Counted from the stretch's first letter, positions 24,460 to 35,500 are shown. The stretch: 59,619 bases of DNA from Kitasatospora phosalacinea (GCF_030268885.1 NZ_BSSA01000042.1:1-59619), one strand, 5' to 3'. Notes: generated from the sequence alone by a model not told the origin. Translations and numbers: made by a program.

Positions 24460-25929
24460 GTGGACTTCGACGATGTGAGTGGCCTGTTCAATCACCCGGC
24501 GTGGCGGCTGCTTCGCGCCGAGAACGCTCCGCTGGTCCTGACGTTCTGCGGCACGGTTTTCGTCGACGAGAACGAGCGAGGGGTGCCCGAGGGCGTCCTG
24601 GTCTCCCGTCTGGACGATCAGCTGTACGACCTCAACGAGCGCGGGCTCGGCTCGTACCCGCGAGCTGCTTCGGAGTACCTGACGGAGTGGACCAACAGCG
24701 ATTGGCTGCGCAAGTACTACCCGCCTGGTGAGGACGAGCCGCACTTCGACGCGACCAGTGCTCTGGAGAAGGCCGTCGCGTGGGTCCGAGCCCTGCCCGC
24801 ACGCTCGTTCATCGGCACCGAGTCGAGGCTGGGCACGATCGTCGACCTGCTCCGGCAGATGGCATTCGGTACGGAGACGGACCCGCAGGCACGCATCGAC
24901 GAACTCAGCCGTGAACGGGATGAGATCGATGCACAGATCGCGCGGCTGCGTGCAGGCGAGCTTGAGGTGCTGACGCCGGTGGCCCTGCTGGACCGGTACC
25001 AGCAGGTGGAGAGCATGGCGATCGACCTGCTGCGGGACTTCCGGGAGGTTGAGGGGAACCTGCGGGAGCTGGACCGGCGTTTCCGCCAGGACGTGGCAAG
25101 CGCCGAGGGCGGCAAGGGCGAGCTGCTGGCCGCGTTCCTCATGGACCGCGAGATGATCGCCGAGTCGGACCAGGGCCAGAGCTTCCAGGCGTTCTTCGAC
25201 TATCTCCTCTCGCCTCGCCGCCAGGAGGAGCTGCTGAAACTCCTGGACGAGGTGAACCAGCTACCGCAGCTCGACGGCAAGACCAACAAGAACCTCCTCA
25301 AGATCCCACGGGCGTGGCTCGACGCAGCCGAGAGCACTCAGGACACGGTCCGGCAGCTCACCGAGCAGCTGCGCCGGTTCCTGGCTGACCGGGGGCGAGA
25401 GGAAGACCGCCGAGTCCTGGCCCTGGCACGCTCCATCCAGCGGCACATCACCGCGCTGGACGGCCGGCGCGACCTTCCGGGCATCGAGCTGGAAGTCCCG
25501 GAGGTGAGCCTGACCCTGCCGATGGAACGACGCCTGTACATGCCGCCCGAGCGCGCTGAACTGGACAGCGCGGTGGGCGATGCGACCGAGGAGGCGGACG
25601 TGGACGTCTCGGAGCTGTTCGCCGGCCTGAACGTGGACGACGAAGCGCTGGCCGGACAGGTGCTGGCGCTGCTCGAGGAGAGCCCGAGCGGTCAAACAAA
25701 TCTGGCGACGGTCCTCGACCGCTTTCCGCTGACGCTGGGGCTCGCCGAACTACTGACGTACTTCCAACTGCAACGCCCGGGACTGGACGTAGTGATCGAC
25801 CCCGAACACAGCCACGAGCTGGTGTACGAGCGCGTGAATTCACCAGAACGCACCGCGGCGACGGTGCCGCAGGTGACCTTCGTACGCAACGAGGGCGGCC
25901 CGGCCGCCGGAGAGGTGGAACAGGCGTGA
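24460..25929 (+). CDS. jetA: Wadjet component JetA (DUF3375; MksF/kleisin-like)
   Basis: This 489-aa protein has the DUF3375 layout: an N-terminal winged-helix-like region (HPAWRLLRAENAPLVLTFC), coiled-coil segments around residues 130-240, and an acidic C-terminal part with SQ-poor linker (EADVDVSELFAGLNVDDEAL). JetA is the kleisin of the Wadjet SMC complex that bridges the JetC ATPase heads and binds JetB. GTG at 24460 is the first codon; the ribosome site (AGGGA) is weak. The gene overlaps jetB by 4 nt (GTGA). With jetBCD it should recognise small circular DNA by loop extrusion and lead to plasmid cleavage. Confidence 0.88.
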   Translation: MDFDDVSGLFNHPAWRLLRAENAPLVLTFCGTVFVDENERGVPEGVLVSRLDDQLYDLNERGLGSYPRAASEYLTEWTNSDWLRKYYPPGEDEPHFDATSALEKAVAWVRALPARSFIGTESRLGTIVDLLRQMAFGTETDPQARIDELSRERDEIDAQIARLRAGELEVLTPVALLDRYQQVESMAIDLLRDFREVEGNLRELDRRFRQDVASAEGGKGELLAAFLMDREMIAESDQGQSFQAFFDYLLSPRRQEELLKLLDEVNQLPQLDGKTNKNLLKIPRAWLDAAESTQDTVRQLTEQLRRFLADRGREEDRRVLALARSIQRHITALDGRRDLPGIELEVPEVSLTLPMERRLYMPPERAELDSAVGDATEEADVDVSELFAGLNVDDEALAGQVLALLEESPSGQTNLATVLDRFPLTLGLAELLTYFQLQRPGLDVVIDPEHSHELVYERVNSPERTAATVPQVTFVRNEGGPAAGEVEQA

Positions 25930-26510
25930 GCGACACCCTGTCGGGGCCCATCGTGCACCTGCTGAAAGCGGGCGTGCTGTACCAGAACGACGCACCAGCG
26001 GTCTGGGAACAGATCACCGCGCATCAGACAGCGATCGGCGACTACCTCCGGGTGATCGGCCTGGACGTCGTACTCGACCTCGCGGAAGGCTACGCCTACA
26101 CCCGGCAGCTCGACCCGGAGACGCGCGACGACGGCGTGACGATGCCGCGGCTGGTGACCCGCCACCGCCTCTCCTTCCCTGTCAGCCTGATGCTGGTCCT
26201 CCTGCGCGGGCGCCTCGCGGAGAGCGACGCCACCTCCGGCGACACCCGTCTGCTGCTGTCCCGCGACGACCTCGTCGAGATGGTCCGCGGCTTCCTGCCG
26301 CCGCGCAGCAACGAGGCGAAGCTGATCGACCAGATCGACAGCAACATCAAGAAGCTGTGCGACCTGAACGCACTGCGCCAGACCAAGCAGCCCGGCCTGT
26401 ACGAGGTACGGCGCCACATCAAGGCCCTCGTCGACGCCCAGGTCCTCAGCGACTACAACGACCTGCTTTCCACCTACCGCGACACCGTCACGCCGGAGGG
26501 CGACGAATGA
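25926..26510 (+). CDS. jetB: Wadjet component JetB (DUF4194; MksE-like)
   Basis: This 194-aa protein is a DUF4194/MksE-type subunit: two tandem winged-helix regions with GPIVHLLKAGVLYQNDAPAV at the start, RHRLSFPVSLMLVLLRGRLA in the middle and KLCDLNALRQTKQPGLYEVR near the end. JetB dimers bind the kleisin JetA and DNA inside the SMC complex. Start GTG 25926 overlaps the jetA stop and the stop overlaps jetC ATG (ATGA), so all three are translated in a coupled way, consistent with a fixed-stoichiometry complex. Confidence 0.88.
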   Translation: MSDTLSGPIVHLLKAGVLYQNDAPAVWEQITAHQTAIGDYLRVIGLDVVLDLAEGYAYTRQLDPETRDDGVTMPRLVTRHRLSFPVSLMLVLLRGRLAESDATSGDTRLLLSRDDLVEMVRGFLPPRSNEAKLIDQIDSNIKKLCDLNALRQTKQPGLYEVRRHIKALVDAQVLSDYNDLLSTYRDTVTPEGDE

Positions 26511-29500
26511 GCACCATCCCGACCGCCGCTCTCATCCCTCGTCAGGCAGGGCCCGCCGACGGCACTCTCGGAGTCGGACCGGGCTTCAGGCTGTCCCGCC
26601 TGGAGGTGCTCAACTGGGGCACCTTTCACCGGACCATCTGGAGCTTCGGGATCGACGGCCGCAGCGCTCTGCTGACCGGCGGAGTCGGCTCCGGTAAGTC
26701 CACGCTGGTGGACGCGATGACCACCCTGCTGCTGCCGGCCAACAAGATCGCCTACAACAAGGCCGCAGGCGCCGACGCGAAGGAGCGGAACCTGCGCTCG
26801 TACGTGCTCGGCCACTACAAGACCGAGCGGGTCGAGGCGACGAACAGCACCCGCCCCATCCCTCTGCGCGGCTCCTCCTCCCACAGCGTGATCCTGGGCG
26901 TCTTCACCAACTACACCCTCGGCATCCACGTCACCCTCGCCCAGGTGTTCTGGGTCCCTGACGCCAACACCGGCCAGCCCGACCGGTTCTACGTCACCGC
27001 GGATGCCCCGCTGTCCATTGACGGGCACTTCACCGACTTCGGGAGCGACATCAACGACCTGCGCCAACGACTGCGGCGCAGCAAGGCAACGATCCACAAC
27101 AGCTACCCGCCCTATGCGAAGACCCTGCGACGCAGCCTCGGCATCCCCAGCGACCAGGCGCTGGACCTGTTCCACCAGACGGTGTCGATGAAGGCCGTCG
27201 GCAGCCTCGACGAGTTCGTCCGCGAGCGGATGCTCGAACCGTTCGACGCCAAGACCGAGGTCGCCAAGATCGTCGCGCACTTCACCGCGCTGACGGCCAG
27301 CCACGACGAGGTCGTGCGGGCGAAGGCGATGATCGACGCACTCGGGCCGATCGTGCAGGCGTGCGACAGGTGCGACGGGATCCAGCGTGACATCGACACG
27401 CTCAAGCAGCGGCGGGACGTCCTCCCTGCCTTCTTCGCCCAACACCGCCACGACGCCCTGAGCCGACGCAGCACCGAACTGAAGGAGCGCATCGAGGACC
27501 TTTCCGCGCAGCAGGAGCAGCGCGAGGCGGACCTCGAACAGCTCCGCCAGAGTGCCGACACCCTCCAGCGCCAGATCGACGGCGCCGGCGGGGAGAAGCT
27601 CGTCCGGCTGGACGCCAGGATCGGGGAACTGAGCGGCGAGCGCGACCGGCGACGCAGCCGAGCCGGCGACTACGCGGGCTGGCTCGGCACGGCCGGCCTG
27701 GAGCCGGTCGGCGACAAGGTGTCGTTCCGTGAACGAGCCCATCAGATCGCCAAGGCCCGCGCGAACGCCGAGCAGCTCGAACAGCAGGAGCGCGAGGAAC
27801 TCGACGCCCTGGCTGTCGAGCGCCACAACAACACCAAGGAGGCCGGCGAGGTCCAGCGCGAGATCGGCAGCCTGCAGAGCCAGCGCTCCAGCATCCCCGC
27901 CAAGCTCCTCGAGCTGCGGCAGAACCTCGCCGCCGCCACCGAGGTCTCCGTCGAGGAGCTTCCCTTCGCGGGAGAACTGATCCAGGTCCGCGACGACGAA
28001 GCCGTGTGGGCCGGAGCGGCCGAACGGGTCCTGCGTGGCTTCGCGCTGTCCCTCCTGGTGCCCGAAGCCCACTACCCCCGGGTTTCGGAGTGGGTGAACG
28101 GACGGCACCTCGGGCTGCGCCTGGTCTACTACAAGGTGCCCGCCCACGTGCCGGCCGCAGAGCTGCCGCAGGACCGGGACGTGCTGACGGGCAAGCTCGA
28201 ACTCCGGCACGACACTTGGGCGTATGACTGGCTCGCCGCACAGCTGAAGACCCGCGCCGACTACGTGTGCGCAACCGACCTGGACGCCTTCACCCGCTCC
28301 GCCCGGCCCGCGGTAACGAGGCAGGGCTTGATCAAGGGCGGCGGCGGCCGGCACGAGAAGAACGACACCTCCCGCATCGATGACCGCAGCTCCTGGGTGC
28401 TCGGCTGGACCAACCAGGCGAAGCTGGACGCGCTCCTTGCCAAGGCGACTCAGCTCACCAAGGAGAGCGCGACCATCACCGCGCGGACCCGCGAGATCAC
28501 GCAGCAGCAGAAGAAGCGAGCCGGCGTCGGGGAGGCACTGACGCTCCTTGGAACCGTCTCCTCCTATACCGACATCGACTGGCACACCTCCGTCGCCGAG
28601 CTGGAACAGGTCGAGCAACAGAAGAAGGACCTCGTCGCCGAGGCCGGCCTCGACAAGCTCACCGCGGAACTCGCCCGCACGAACACCGCGATCGAGCGCG
28701 GCCGAGCAGCCGTCCGTACCGGCCAGGAGGAACTTGGCGGCATCCGCAACGAGCACGGCAAGGTGACGGCGCAGCTCGCCGCGACCTCCGCGATCCTCGA
28801 ACAGTCCGACCTCGCCGCCCTGGCCGGCCACACCGACGCACTGGCGGCCTTCCTGCCGGCCACAGCTTCGGGGGAGCGCTACCTGGAGCAGTTGCAGACG
28901 GCGGAATCCCAGGCGTTCACCAAGCTCAGCCGAACCGTCGAGGCCCAGCAGCGGGCCCTGCAGAGCGCCGCCAGCGACGCCACCGCCAAGATGACGTCCT
29001 TCCGCGCCGCCTACCCGCAGGACGCCAACGACCTCGACAACACCCTCGGCTCAGCCAAGAACTACCGCGCGCTCCACGGTCAGCTGGTCAGCGACGACCT
29101 GCCCAGGTTCCAGGAGAAGTTCCAGCAGTACCTGCGCACCAACGTCATCCGCGACATCGCCTCCTTCCAGGCCCGCCTGCGCGCCCAGGAGCAGGAGATC
29201 CGCGAACGCATCGGCGTCATCAACGCCTCCCTGGAGGAGATCGACTACGCCCCGGGGCGCTACGTCCGCCTCAACGCCGTGCCCACCGCCAACGTCGAGA
29301 TCCGGGAATTCCGCCGCGACCTGCTCGAATGCACCTCCGACACGCTCGCCACCGAGACCGACGGCGCCTACACGGAGGAGAAGTTCCTGCAGGTCAAGCG
29401 CCTCATCGACCGGTTCAAGGGCCGCTCCGGTGAGGCCGACAGGGACGCCGAGTGGACCGCCCGCGTCACCGACGTCCGCCGGTGGTTCACCTTCTCCGCC

Positions 29501-29926
29501 AGCGAGTACAGCCGCGCCGACGACACCGAGCACGAGGTCTACTCGGACTCCAGCGGCAAGTCCGGCGGCCAGAAGGAGAAGCTCGCCTACACCATCCTCG
29601 CCGCCTCCCTGGCCTACCAGTTCCGCATCAACCCCGAGGCGAAGAACGACAAGACGTTCCGCTTCGTCGTCATCGACGAAGCCTTCGGACGCGGCGACGA
29701 CGGCGCCGCCCACTTCGGCCTGGGCCTGTTCCACCGGCTCGGACTCCAGCTCCTCGTCGTCACCCCGCTGCAGAAGCTCCACGTGATCGAACCCCACGTC
29801 AGCCGCGTCGGCTACGTCTACAAGCCCGACGAGATCCACTCGCGGATGACCACGCTCACTATCGAGGAGTACCGCGAGCGAAAGGCGGCGATCCACCAGG
29901 CCGCTCAGCCGGGGGCCCAGTCATGA
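26507..29926 (+). CDS. jetC: Wadjet SMC-like ATPase JetC (MksB/MukB-like)
   Basis: This 1139-aa SMC-family ATPase has a Walker A loop GGVGSGKST (K64), two long coiled-coil arms (about residues 300-480 and 650-900) around a hinge region near 500-620, an ABC signature SGGQKEK at 1019 and Walker B FVVIDEAFG (D1057, E1058). It dimerises and uses ATP to extrude DNA loops. Length and head motifs fit JetC of type I Wadjet and MksB. It is joined to jetB and jetD by ATGA overlaps. All catalytic motifs are intact, so the operon should be functional. Confidence 0.92.
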   Translation: MSTIPTAALIPRQAGPADGTLGVGPGFRLSRLEVLNWGTFHRTIWSFGIDGRSALLTGGVGSGKSTLVDAMTTLLLPANKIAYNKAAGADAKERNLRSYVLGHYKTERVEATNSTRPIPLRGSSSHSVILGVFTNYTLGIHVTLAQVFWVPDANTGQPDRFYVTADAPLSIDGHFTDFGSDINDLRQRLRRSKATIHNSYPPYAKTLRRSLGIPSDQALDLFHQTVSMKAVGSLDEFVRERMLEPFDAKTEVAKIVAHFTALTASHDEVVRAKAMIDALGPIVQACDRCDGIQRDIDTLKQRRDVLPAFFAQHRHDALSRRSTELKERIEDLSAQQEQREADLEQLRQSADTLQRQIDGAGGEKLVRLDARIGELSGERDRRRSRAGDYAGWLGTAGLEPVGDKVSFRERAHQIAKARANAEQLEQQEREELDALAVERHNNTKEAGEVQREIGSLQSQRSSIPAKLLELRQNLAAATEVSVEELPFAGELIQVRDDEAVWAGAAERVLRGFALSLLVPEAHYPRVSEWVNGRHLGLRLVYYKVPAHVPAAELPQDRDVLTGKLELRHDTWAYDWLAAQLKTRADYVCATDLDAFTRSARPAVTRQGLIKGGGGRHEKNDTSRIDDRSSWVLGWTNQAKLDALLAKATQLTKESATITARTREITQQQKKRAGVGEALTLLGTVSSYTDIDWHTSVAELEQVEQQKKDLVAEAGLDKLTAELARTNTAIERGRAAVRTGQEELGGIRNEHGKVTAQLAATSAILEQSDLAALAGHTDALAAFLPATASGERYLEQLQTAESQAFTKLSRTVEAQQRALQSAASDATAKMTSFRAAYPQDANDLDNTLGSAKNYRALHGQLVSDDLPRFQEKFQQYLRTNVIRDIASFQARLRAQEQEIRERIGVINASLEEIDYAPGRYVRLNAVPTANVEIREFRRDLLECTSDTLATETDGAYTEEKFLQVKRLIDRFKGRSGEADRDAEWTARVTDVRRWFTFSASEYSRADDTEHEVYSDSSGKSGGQKEKLAYTILAASLAYQFRINPEAKNDKTFRFVVIDEAFGRGDDGAAHFGLGLFHRLGLQLLVVTPLQKLHVIEPHVSRVGYVYKPDEIHSRMTTLTIEEYRERKAAIHQAAQPGAQS

Positions 29927-31095
29927 TCCCGCAGCAGTGGACCTTGCCCGACCAGGTCGTCGCCACGCTGCGACGCAGGTGGAGCAGCGGGCTGTACCTC
30001 GCCGCAGCGGCGCAGAACCTTCCCTTCGAGCCCATCGGGATTCCACTCAAGGGCCCCAGCGCGACCGACGCCACCCAGCACTACGACCAAGCCAGGAAGT
30101 GGGCGGAATCCTGGTCAGCCGACCGTCATCCCCACTTGCGGATCCAGAGGAAGACCATCGGGGGCCGCAACAACACCCCCTCGAACACCATCCCCGAGCG
30201 GGTCTGGATCCATACCCGCGAAGACCTCTGGGCCGTCCTCGGAGTCGCCGCGCAGGTCGACCTGTTCCACGACCTCCACACCCGCACGACCCGGCAGGAC
30301 CCGCACCTTGGCCAGTGGATGGCCACCCACCCGATGAAGGTGCTCCAGGCCCACGCCCACTGGCAGTGCCTCGTCGAAACCGTGCACTGGATCCGGGACC
30401 ACGACACCGGCCCGATCTACCTGCGGCAGGTCGACGTCCCCGGCGTCGACACCAAGTTCATCGAGACCAACAAGGGTATTCTCGGCGAGCTCCTCGACCA
30501 CATCCTGCCCGCCGACCGCATCCACAACAACGCCCCGAAGGGCGACTTCGCCGCACGCTACGGCTTCCTCACCAAGTCGCCCTACGTCCGCCTGCGCTAC
30601 CTCGGCAACCAGCCAGGCCCGTTCAGCGAGATCACCGTCCGCGCGAACGAGCTCACCGCCCCGCCCCCGGGCATCCGCACCGTCTTCGTCCTCGAAAACG
30701 AAATCACCTACCTGTCCCTGCCCGACGTCCCCGGCGCCATCGCCATCCTCGGCGCCGGCTACGCCGCCGCCCTCCTGCGGTACCTGCCCTGGCTCGCCGA
30801 TATCGACCTCCGATACTGGGGCGACATCGACACCCACGGCTTCGCCATCCTCAGCCAGGTCCGGCGCCACTTCCCCCACACCCGGTCGTTCCTCATGGAC
30901 CGCAAAATCCTCCTCGCCCACCGAGCACACTGGGGCGAAGAAAAGACCCAGACACCCGAGCCGCCCGCCCACCTCACCCCGGACGAAGCCGATCTGGAGC
31001 AGGCACTACGTCTGGGCGCCTACACGCCGCATCTCCGCCTGGAGCAGGAACGCGTCCCTATTCGGGCGGTGATGCAGGCTCTCGCCGAACCGTGA
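29923..31095 (+). CDS. jetD: Wadjet nuclease JetD (DUF3322/DUF2220, Toprim)
   Basis: This 390-aa protein has the N-terminal DUF3322-type arm (PDQVVATLRRRWSSGLYLAA, then IGGRNNTPSNTIPERVW) and a C-terminal Toprim-like DUF2220 nuclease domain. The Toprim acids are visible as VLENE (E258) and GDIDTHG (D301, D303). By homology with JetD/MksG it cuts DNA in a topoisomerase-VI-like way after the SMC part has stalled on a small circle. It ends the operon. About 200 bp without a gene follow before the kinase gene. Confidence 0.9.
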   Translation: MIPQQWTLPDQVVATLRRRWSSGLYLAAAAQNLPFEPIGIPLKGPSATDATQHYDQARKWAESWSADRHPHLRIQRKTIGGRNNTPSNTIPERVWIHTREDLWAVLGVAAQVDLFHDLHTRTTRQDPHLGQWMATHPMKVLQAHAHWQCLVETVHWIRDHDTGPIYLRQVDVPGVDTKFIETNKGILGELLDHILPADRIHNNAPKGDFAARYGFLTKSPYVRLRYLGNQPGPFSEITVRANELTAPPPGIRTVFVLENEITYLSLPDVPGAIAILGAGYAAALLRYLPWLADIDLRYWGDIDTHGFAILSQVRRHFPHTRSFLMDRKILLAHRAHWGEEKTQTPEPPAHLTPDEADLEQALRLGAYTPHLRLEQERVPIRAVMQALAEP

Positions 31096-31296
31096 CCCGG
31101 TCGCTCGTCGGCTCGGCCGCTCCCGCCAGCTTTCCGGGCCACGGAACGACGGCACCTTCAGCGGAGACCGCAATTGATCAGTAGGCTGTACCAGTGATCC
31201 GTCAGTGTCCACACCGCTCAGCAGCACCGTCTGCAGCGGGTGCGACAATCGCGTCGATCGCGTTCATGTCGGAATTGTGGAAACCGGGGGAAGCTG

Positions 31297-32487
31297 GTGA
31301 CAGGTACCGTCCTGCCGCAGCGGATCGGCCCGTACGCCGTCGAGCGGTGCCTCGGCACCGGAGGCATGGGGGCGGTGTACCTGGCTTACTCCATTGCGGG
31401 CGATCCGGTCGCGGTCAAAGTCATCAGGCCTGACAAGATCGATCCGCATTCCCGTGCCCGCTTCGAGCGGGAGGCGGAGATGGCCCGCACCATTTCCGGC
31501 ACGGGCAGGGTGGCCCGCTTTCTTGACGCGGACCCGCTCGCCGAGCAGCCGTGGCTGGCCATGGACTACGTTCCCGGTCGGCCGCTCACCGAGGTCGTGA
31601 AGGACCAGGGCCCGCTGCTGGCACCGTTGGTGGCGAGTGTGGGAGCGCTGCTTGCCGAGGGGCTGGCCGCGGTTCACGGGGCTGGTCTGCTGCATCGGGA
31701 CCTCAAGGCGTCCAACGTCATCCTGGGCGACTTCGGCCCGGTGATCATCGACTTTGGCCTCGGTGCCTTTATGGAGGCGTCGAAGGGTTCCATGAGCCAG
31801 CCCGGCACCGTGCTCGGCACAGTCCGCTGCATGCCGCCCGAGCAGGCACGTGGCGAGACCGAGGTGACGGGAGCGGCAGACGTGTACGGCCTGGGGACGG
31901 TCCTGCTGCACGCCGCCACGGGCCACGCGCCCTACGACGGCGTCCGGTGGGAGGCCATCGCGGTGCAGGTGGTGAGCCCGGACATCCAACCCGACCTGTC
32001 CGGGCTGCCGGAGCCGCTGGCCCCGCTCGTGGCCTCGATGCTCGCCTTCGAACCGGGCGATCGCCCCACCCTTGAACAGGTGACCCGGCAGTGCGCCGAC
32101 CTGCTGCGGGACCTGGGCACCAGTCCGGCCCGTGCCCGCCATGCGCTGATCCAGCAGACCAGGCCGGCCGACGGTGGCCTGGTGGCCTTCCCACAACCGG
32201 ACGCAGTGATGCTCGACCGCCTGGACGCGCTCGACAAGCTGCTGCGGGAGCTGCCAGAGGCGGCACCCGGGACGGAGAGCGAGTCCGAGCCCGGCGAGGA
32301 GGGCGCTCCCGCTGCGGGGGAGCTGCCCGCCGCGCCGGCGCCGGCCCCGACCGGTTCGCCTGCGGCAGCCCGGCCCGCCGCCGCGAGGCCCGGCCGTCCG
32401 CCCGCGTCCCAGCGTGTGGCCGACGACCTGCGAAAGCGGTACGCGGTGCGCGGGCAGCTGACGTGGTCCGAGCGACAGAGGCCATGA
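31297..32487 (+). CDS. PknB-type serine/threonine protein kinase, soluble
   Basis: This 396-aa protein has a complete eukaryotic-type kinase domain at about residues 10-275: glycine loop LGTGGMGAVYLA, catalytic lysine K41 in VAVKVI, catalytic loop H133-R-D135-LKASN, and D152-F-G. The activation segment ends in GTVRCMPPEQ. Unlike housekeeping PknB kinases it has no C-terminal membrane helix or PASTA repeats; the tail is an Ala/Pro-rich linker, then a short basic end. GTG at 31297 follows GGGGGA. It sits between two defence operons, 98 bp before the SNF2 gene. Kinases also occur in Pgl/BREX (PglW) defence, so a regulatory or toxic role in the system is plausible but inferred. Confidence 0.88.
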   Translation: MTGTVLPQRIGPYAVERCLGTGGMGAVYLAYSIAGDPVAVKVIRPDKIDPHSRARFEREAEMARTISGTGRVARFLDADPLAEQPWLAMDYVPGRPLTEVVKDQGPLLAPLVASVGALLAEGLAAVHGAGLLHRDLKASNVILGDFGPVIIDFGLGAFMEASKGSMSQPGTVLGTVRCMPPEQARGETEVTGAADVYGLGTVLLHAATGHAPYDGVRWEAIAVQVVSPDIQPDLSGLPEPLAPLVASMLAFEPGDRPTLEQVTRQCADLLRDLGTSPARARHALIQQTRPADGGLVAFPQPDAVMLDRLDALDKLLRELPEAAPGTESESEPGEEGAPAAGELPAAPAPAPTGSPAAARPAAARPGRPPASQRVADDLRKRYAVRGQLTWSERQRP

Positions 32488-32585
32488 GTTCCCTCACCCG
32501 GCCCTGCCGCTTGCGGTAGAGAGTAGACAGGGGTTCGGCAGCACCGCTGAACCGACCAAGCACATCATTGATCGAGGAGCACAAC

Positions 32586-35500
32586 GTGACCACGGCGCCA
32601 CTGCCCGACGATGCTGCCGCGGGCATCGCCGAGGCCCCGGACTTCCCGGCGGGCGCGAAGCCGACCTTCGCCCCCGGCGCCCAGGTCTGGATCCGGGACG
32701 AGCAGTGGCTGGTCAAGTCGGTCGCCGAGAGCCGTGACGGGCTGATGGTGGAGGTCAGCGGTGTGTCCGCGTTCGTCCGTGGCACGGACGCGGTCTTCTA
32801 CGAGGGCCTCGACCAGATCGACGTACTCGACCCGCGGAAGACCAGTCTCGTCCCGGACGAGACCTCGAAGCACGCCAAGGGCCGCCTCTACCTGGAGGCT
32901 GTGATCCGCAAGACCGCGCTCCCGCAGACCGAGCACGGACTCGCACTGGCCGACTCCTTCCTGATGGACCGCCAGGAGCACCAGCTGCGCCCGGCCGAGC
33001 GAGCGCTGTCCATGCGCAATCCGCAGCCGCGGCTGCTCATCGCCGACGTGGTCGGCCTCGGCAAGACCCTGGAGATCGGCATCACCCTGGCGGAGCTGAT
33101 CCGGCGGGGTCGCGGCGAGCGCATCCTCGTCGTCACGCCGGCCCATGTCCTGGAGCAGTTCCAACGCGAGATGTGGACCCGGTTCTCCCTGCCACTGGTG
33201 CGACTGGACTCCACCGGCATCCAGCGCATCCAGCAGGAGATCCCCGCCGGGCGCAACCCCTTCGCCCACTTCAAGCGGGTGATCGTCTCCGTCGACACGC
33301 TCAAGTCGGCCACGTACTCGCACCACTTGGAGAACACCGCATGGGACGCGGTGGTCATCGACGAGTCGCACAACCTCGTCAACAAGGGCACCCAGAACAA
33401 CCGCCTCGCATGGCGGCTCGCCCAGAACACCGACGCCCTGATCCTGGCCTCCGCGACCCCGCACAACGGCGACGTCGAGTCCTTCGCCGAGTTGATCGGC
33501 ATGCTCGACCCGGCAGCGATCGCCGACGCCAAGAACTACAAGGTCAAGGACCTCGACCACCTCTACATCCGCCGCACCAAGACCGACCGAGAGGTGCGCG
33601 ACGGCCTGAAGGACAAGCCCTGGGCGGAACGCGGCCCTTCCCTTCCGATCACCGCCCCGGCCACGCCGAAGGAGGTGGCCGTCCTGGAGAAGCTGGCCGC
33701 CGAGTGGACTCCCGGCGATCCCGCCCGCTCCTCGGTGTGTGCCGAGCCGATGGTGGCGTACGGCTTCCTCAAGGCGTTCCTCTCCTCCCACGTCGCCCTG
33801 CGCAAGTCGCTCGCCAACCGGCGCACCTACCTGGAGCACCCGCGGCGCGCCGAGGCGGCGCAGAAGGCCCGCGACGCGTTCACCGCGGAACACCGAGCCC
33901 TCACCGAACTCGAAGCGCTCGTCGCAGAGTTCGAGGACAAGGACTCCGCCAAGCTGGATGCGCTCGTGAACGTGTTGCGGGAGCTCGGCGTCGGCCCGCG
34001 CTCCGAACGCCGGGTCGTGATCTTCTCGGAGCGGATCGCCACGCTCGGGTGGCTCGCGGAGGTGGTTCCGGAGCGGCTGGGCTTCAAGGCGAAGCCGGCC
34101 CAGGCGGAGCAGACGCGCCCCTGGAAGGCGTACGGCGGCGCCGTCGAGGTCATGCACGGCGACACCACCAATGACGACCAGCAGCGGGAGATCGTCGACC
34201 GCTTCGGCCGCCGCGACGAGCCGGTACGGCTGCTGTTCACCGGCGACATCGCCTCCGAGGGCGTCAACCTTCACCACCAGTGCCACGACCTCATCCACTA
34301 CGACCTGCCGTGGTCGCTCATCCGGATCGAGCAGCGTAACGGCCGAATCGACCGCTACGGCCAGGCCATCAGCCCCGAGTTCCGGGCGATCACCCTGACC
34401 GCCGACATCCCGTGGCGGCGCGACGAATCGACCGGAGAGCAGCTCACCCTCGACGACCGGCTGGTCGGAGTCCGGCTGCTCAGCCGCGAGGAGCAAGCAC
34501 ACCAGATCGAGACCGGCGAGGGCTGCGCCGAGGCGATCACCGGCCTATACGACGCCAAGAAGGAAGACGACCGCCTGACCCGCGACCTGATCAAGGGCAG
34601 CACGGTGGACCGCTCCATCCAGCAGTCCCGGCAGGAGTCGGGCGGTGTCCTGGCCGGCCTCCTCGCGAACGTCACCGCGCTGATCGCCGACCCGTCGGCG
34701 GCGTCGGCCGTCGCGGGCCTCCCACCTGTGGCCAAGGCGGACGTGCCCCACCTGTTCGCCGACACCGAGGCGTACTTCCACGCCGCGATGGACCTGGTCT
34801 ACCCGCAGTCCGAGCGCGACGCCATGGGCTGGAAGCCGGTCACGGACCGGGGCCGCATCGAGTTCACGCCGCCGGACGACCTCCAGTACCGATTCCGCGA
34901 ACTGCCCGCCTCGTACCTCGACCAGGAGAAGATCCTCACCACGTCCAAGTACGACGGCACGCTGAGCATCACCTTCAACCAGAAGTACGCGGCGGAGCGT
35001 CTGGAGGCCGCCCGTGACGCGAAGCGCGGGAAGAGCGAGATCAGTGCGTCGCAGTGGCCGAACGTCTCCTACGTGTCCGACATCCACCCGGTCCTCGACT
35101 GGGTGACGGACAAGGTCCTGGCCAAGCTCAAGTACGACGAGGCGTTCGTCCTCGCCCACCGGCCCGACGCCGCCAAGGCCGCCCGGATCCACCCGGACCT
35201 GCTGGCCGCGCTGAACGGCCCCGTCTTCCTGCTGCAGGGCGTCTACTCCAACGCCGCCGGCATTCCGACCGTCGTCGAGTGGATGGCCGTCACCGGCCTC
35301 GACAGCGCCGACCCTCGGGTCTGGCGGATGGACTCGGCGTTCCTTGCCGCCTGCGGTGTTGGGCCGAACATGCCGGGGCGCGACCGGATCCTCGACAAGG
35401 ACGGTCTCCAGGCCCTCGTGCCGAGCGCCGTCGACGCGGCGGAGGCACACCTGCGGGCCCGCCGCGCCGAGTACGACCAGCTGGTCGACGGCTACCTCGC

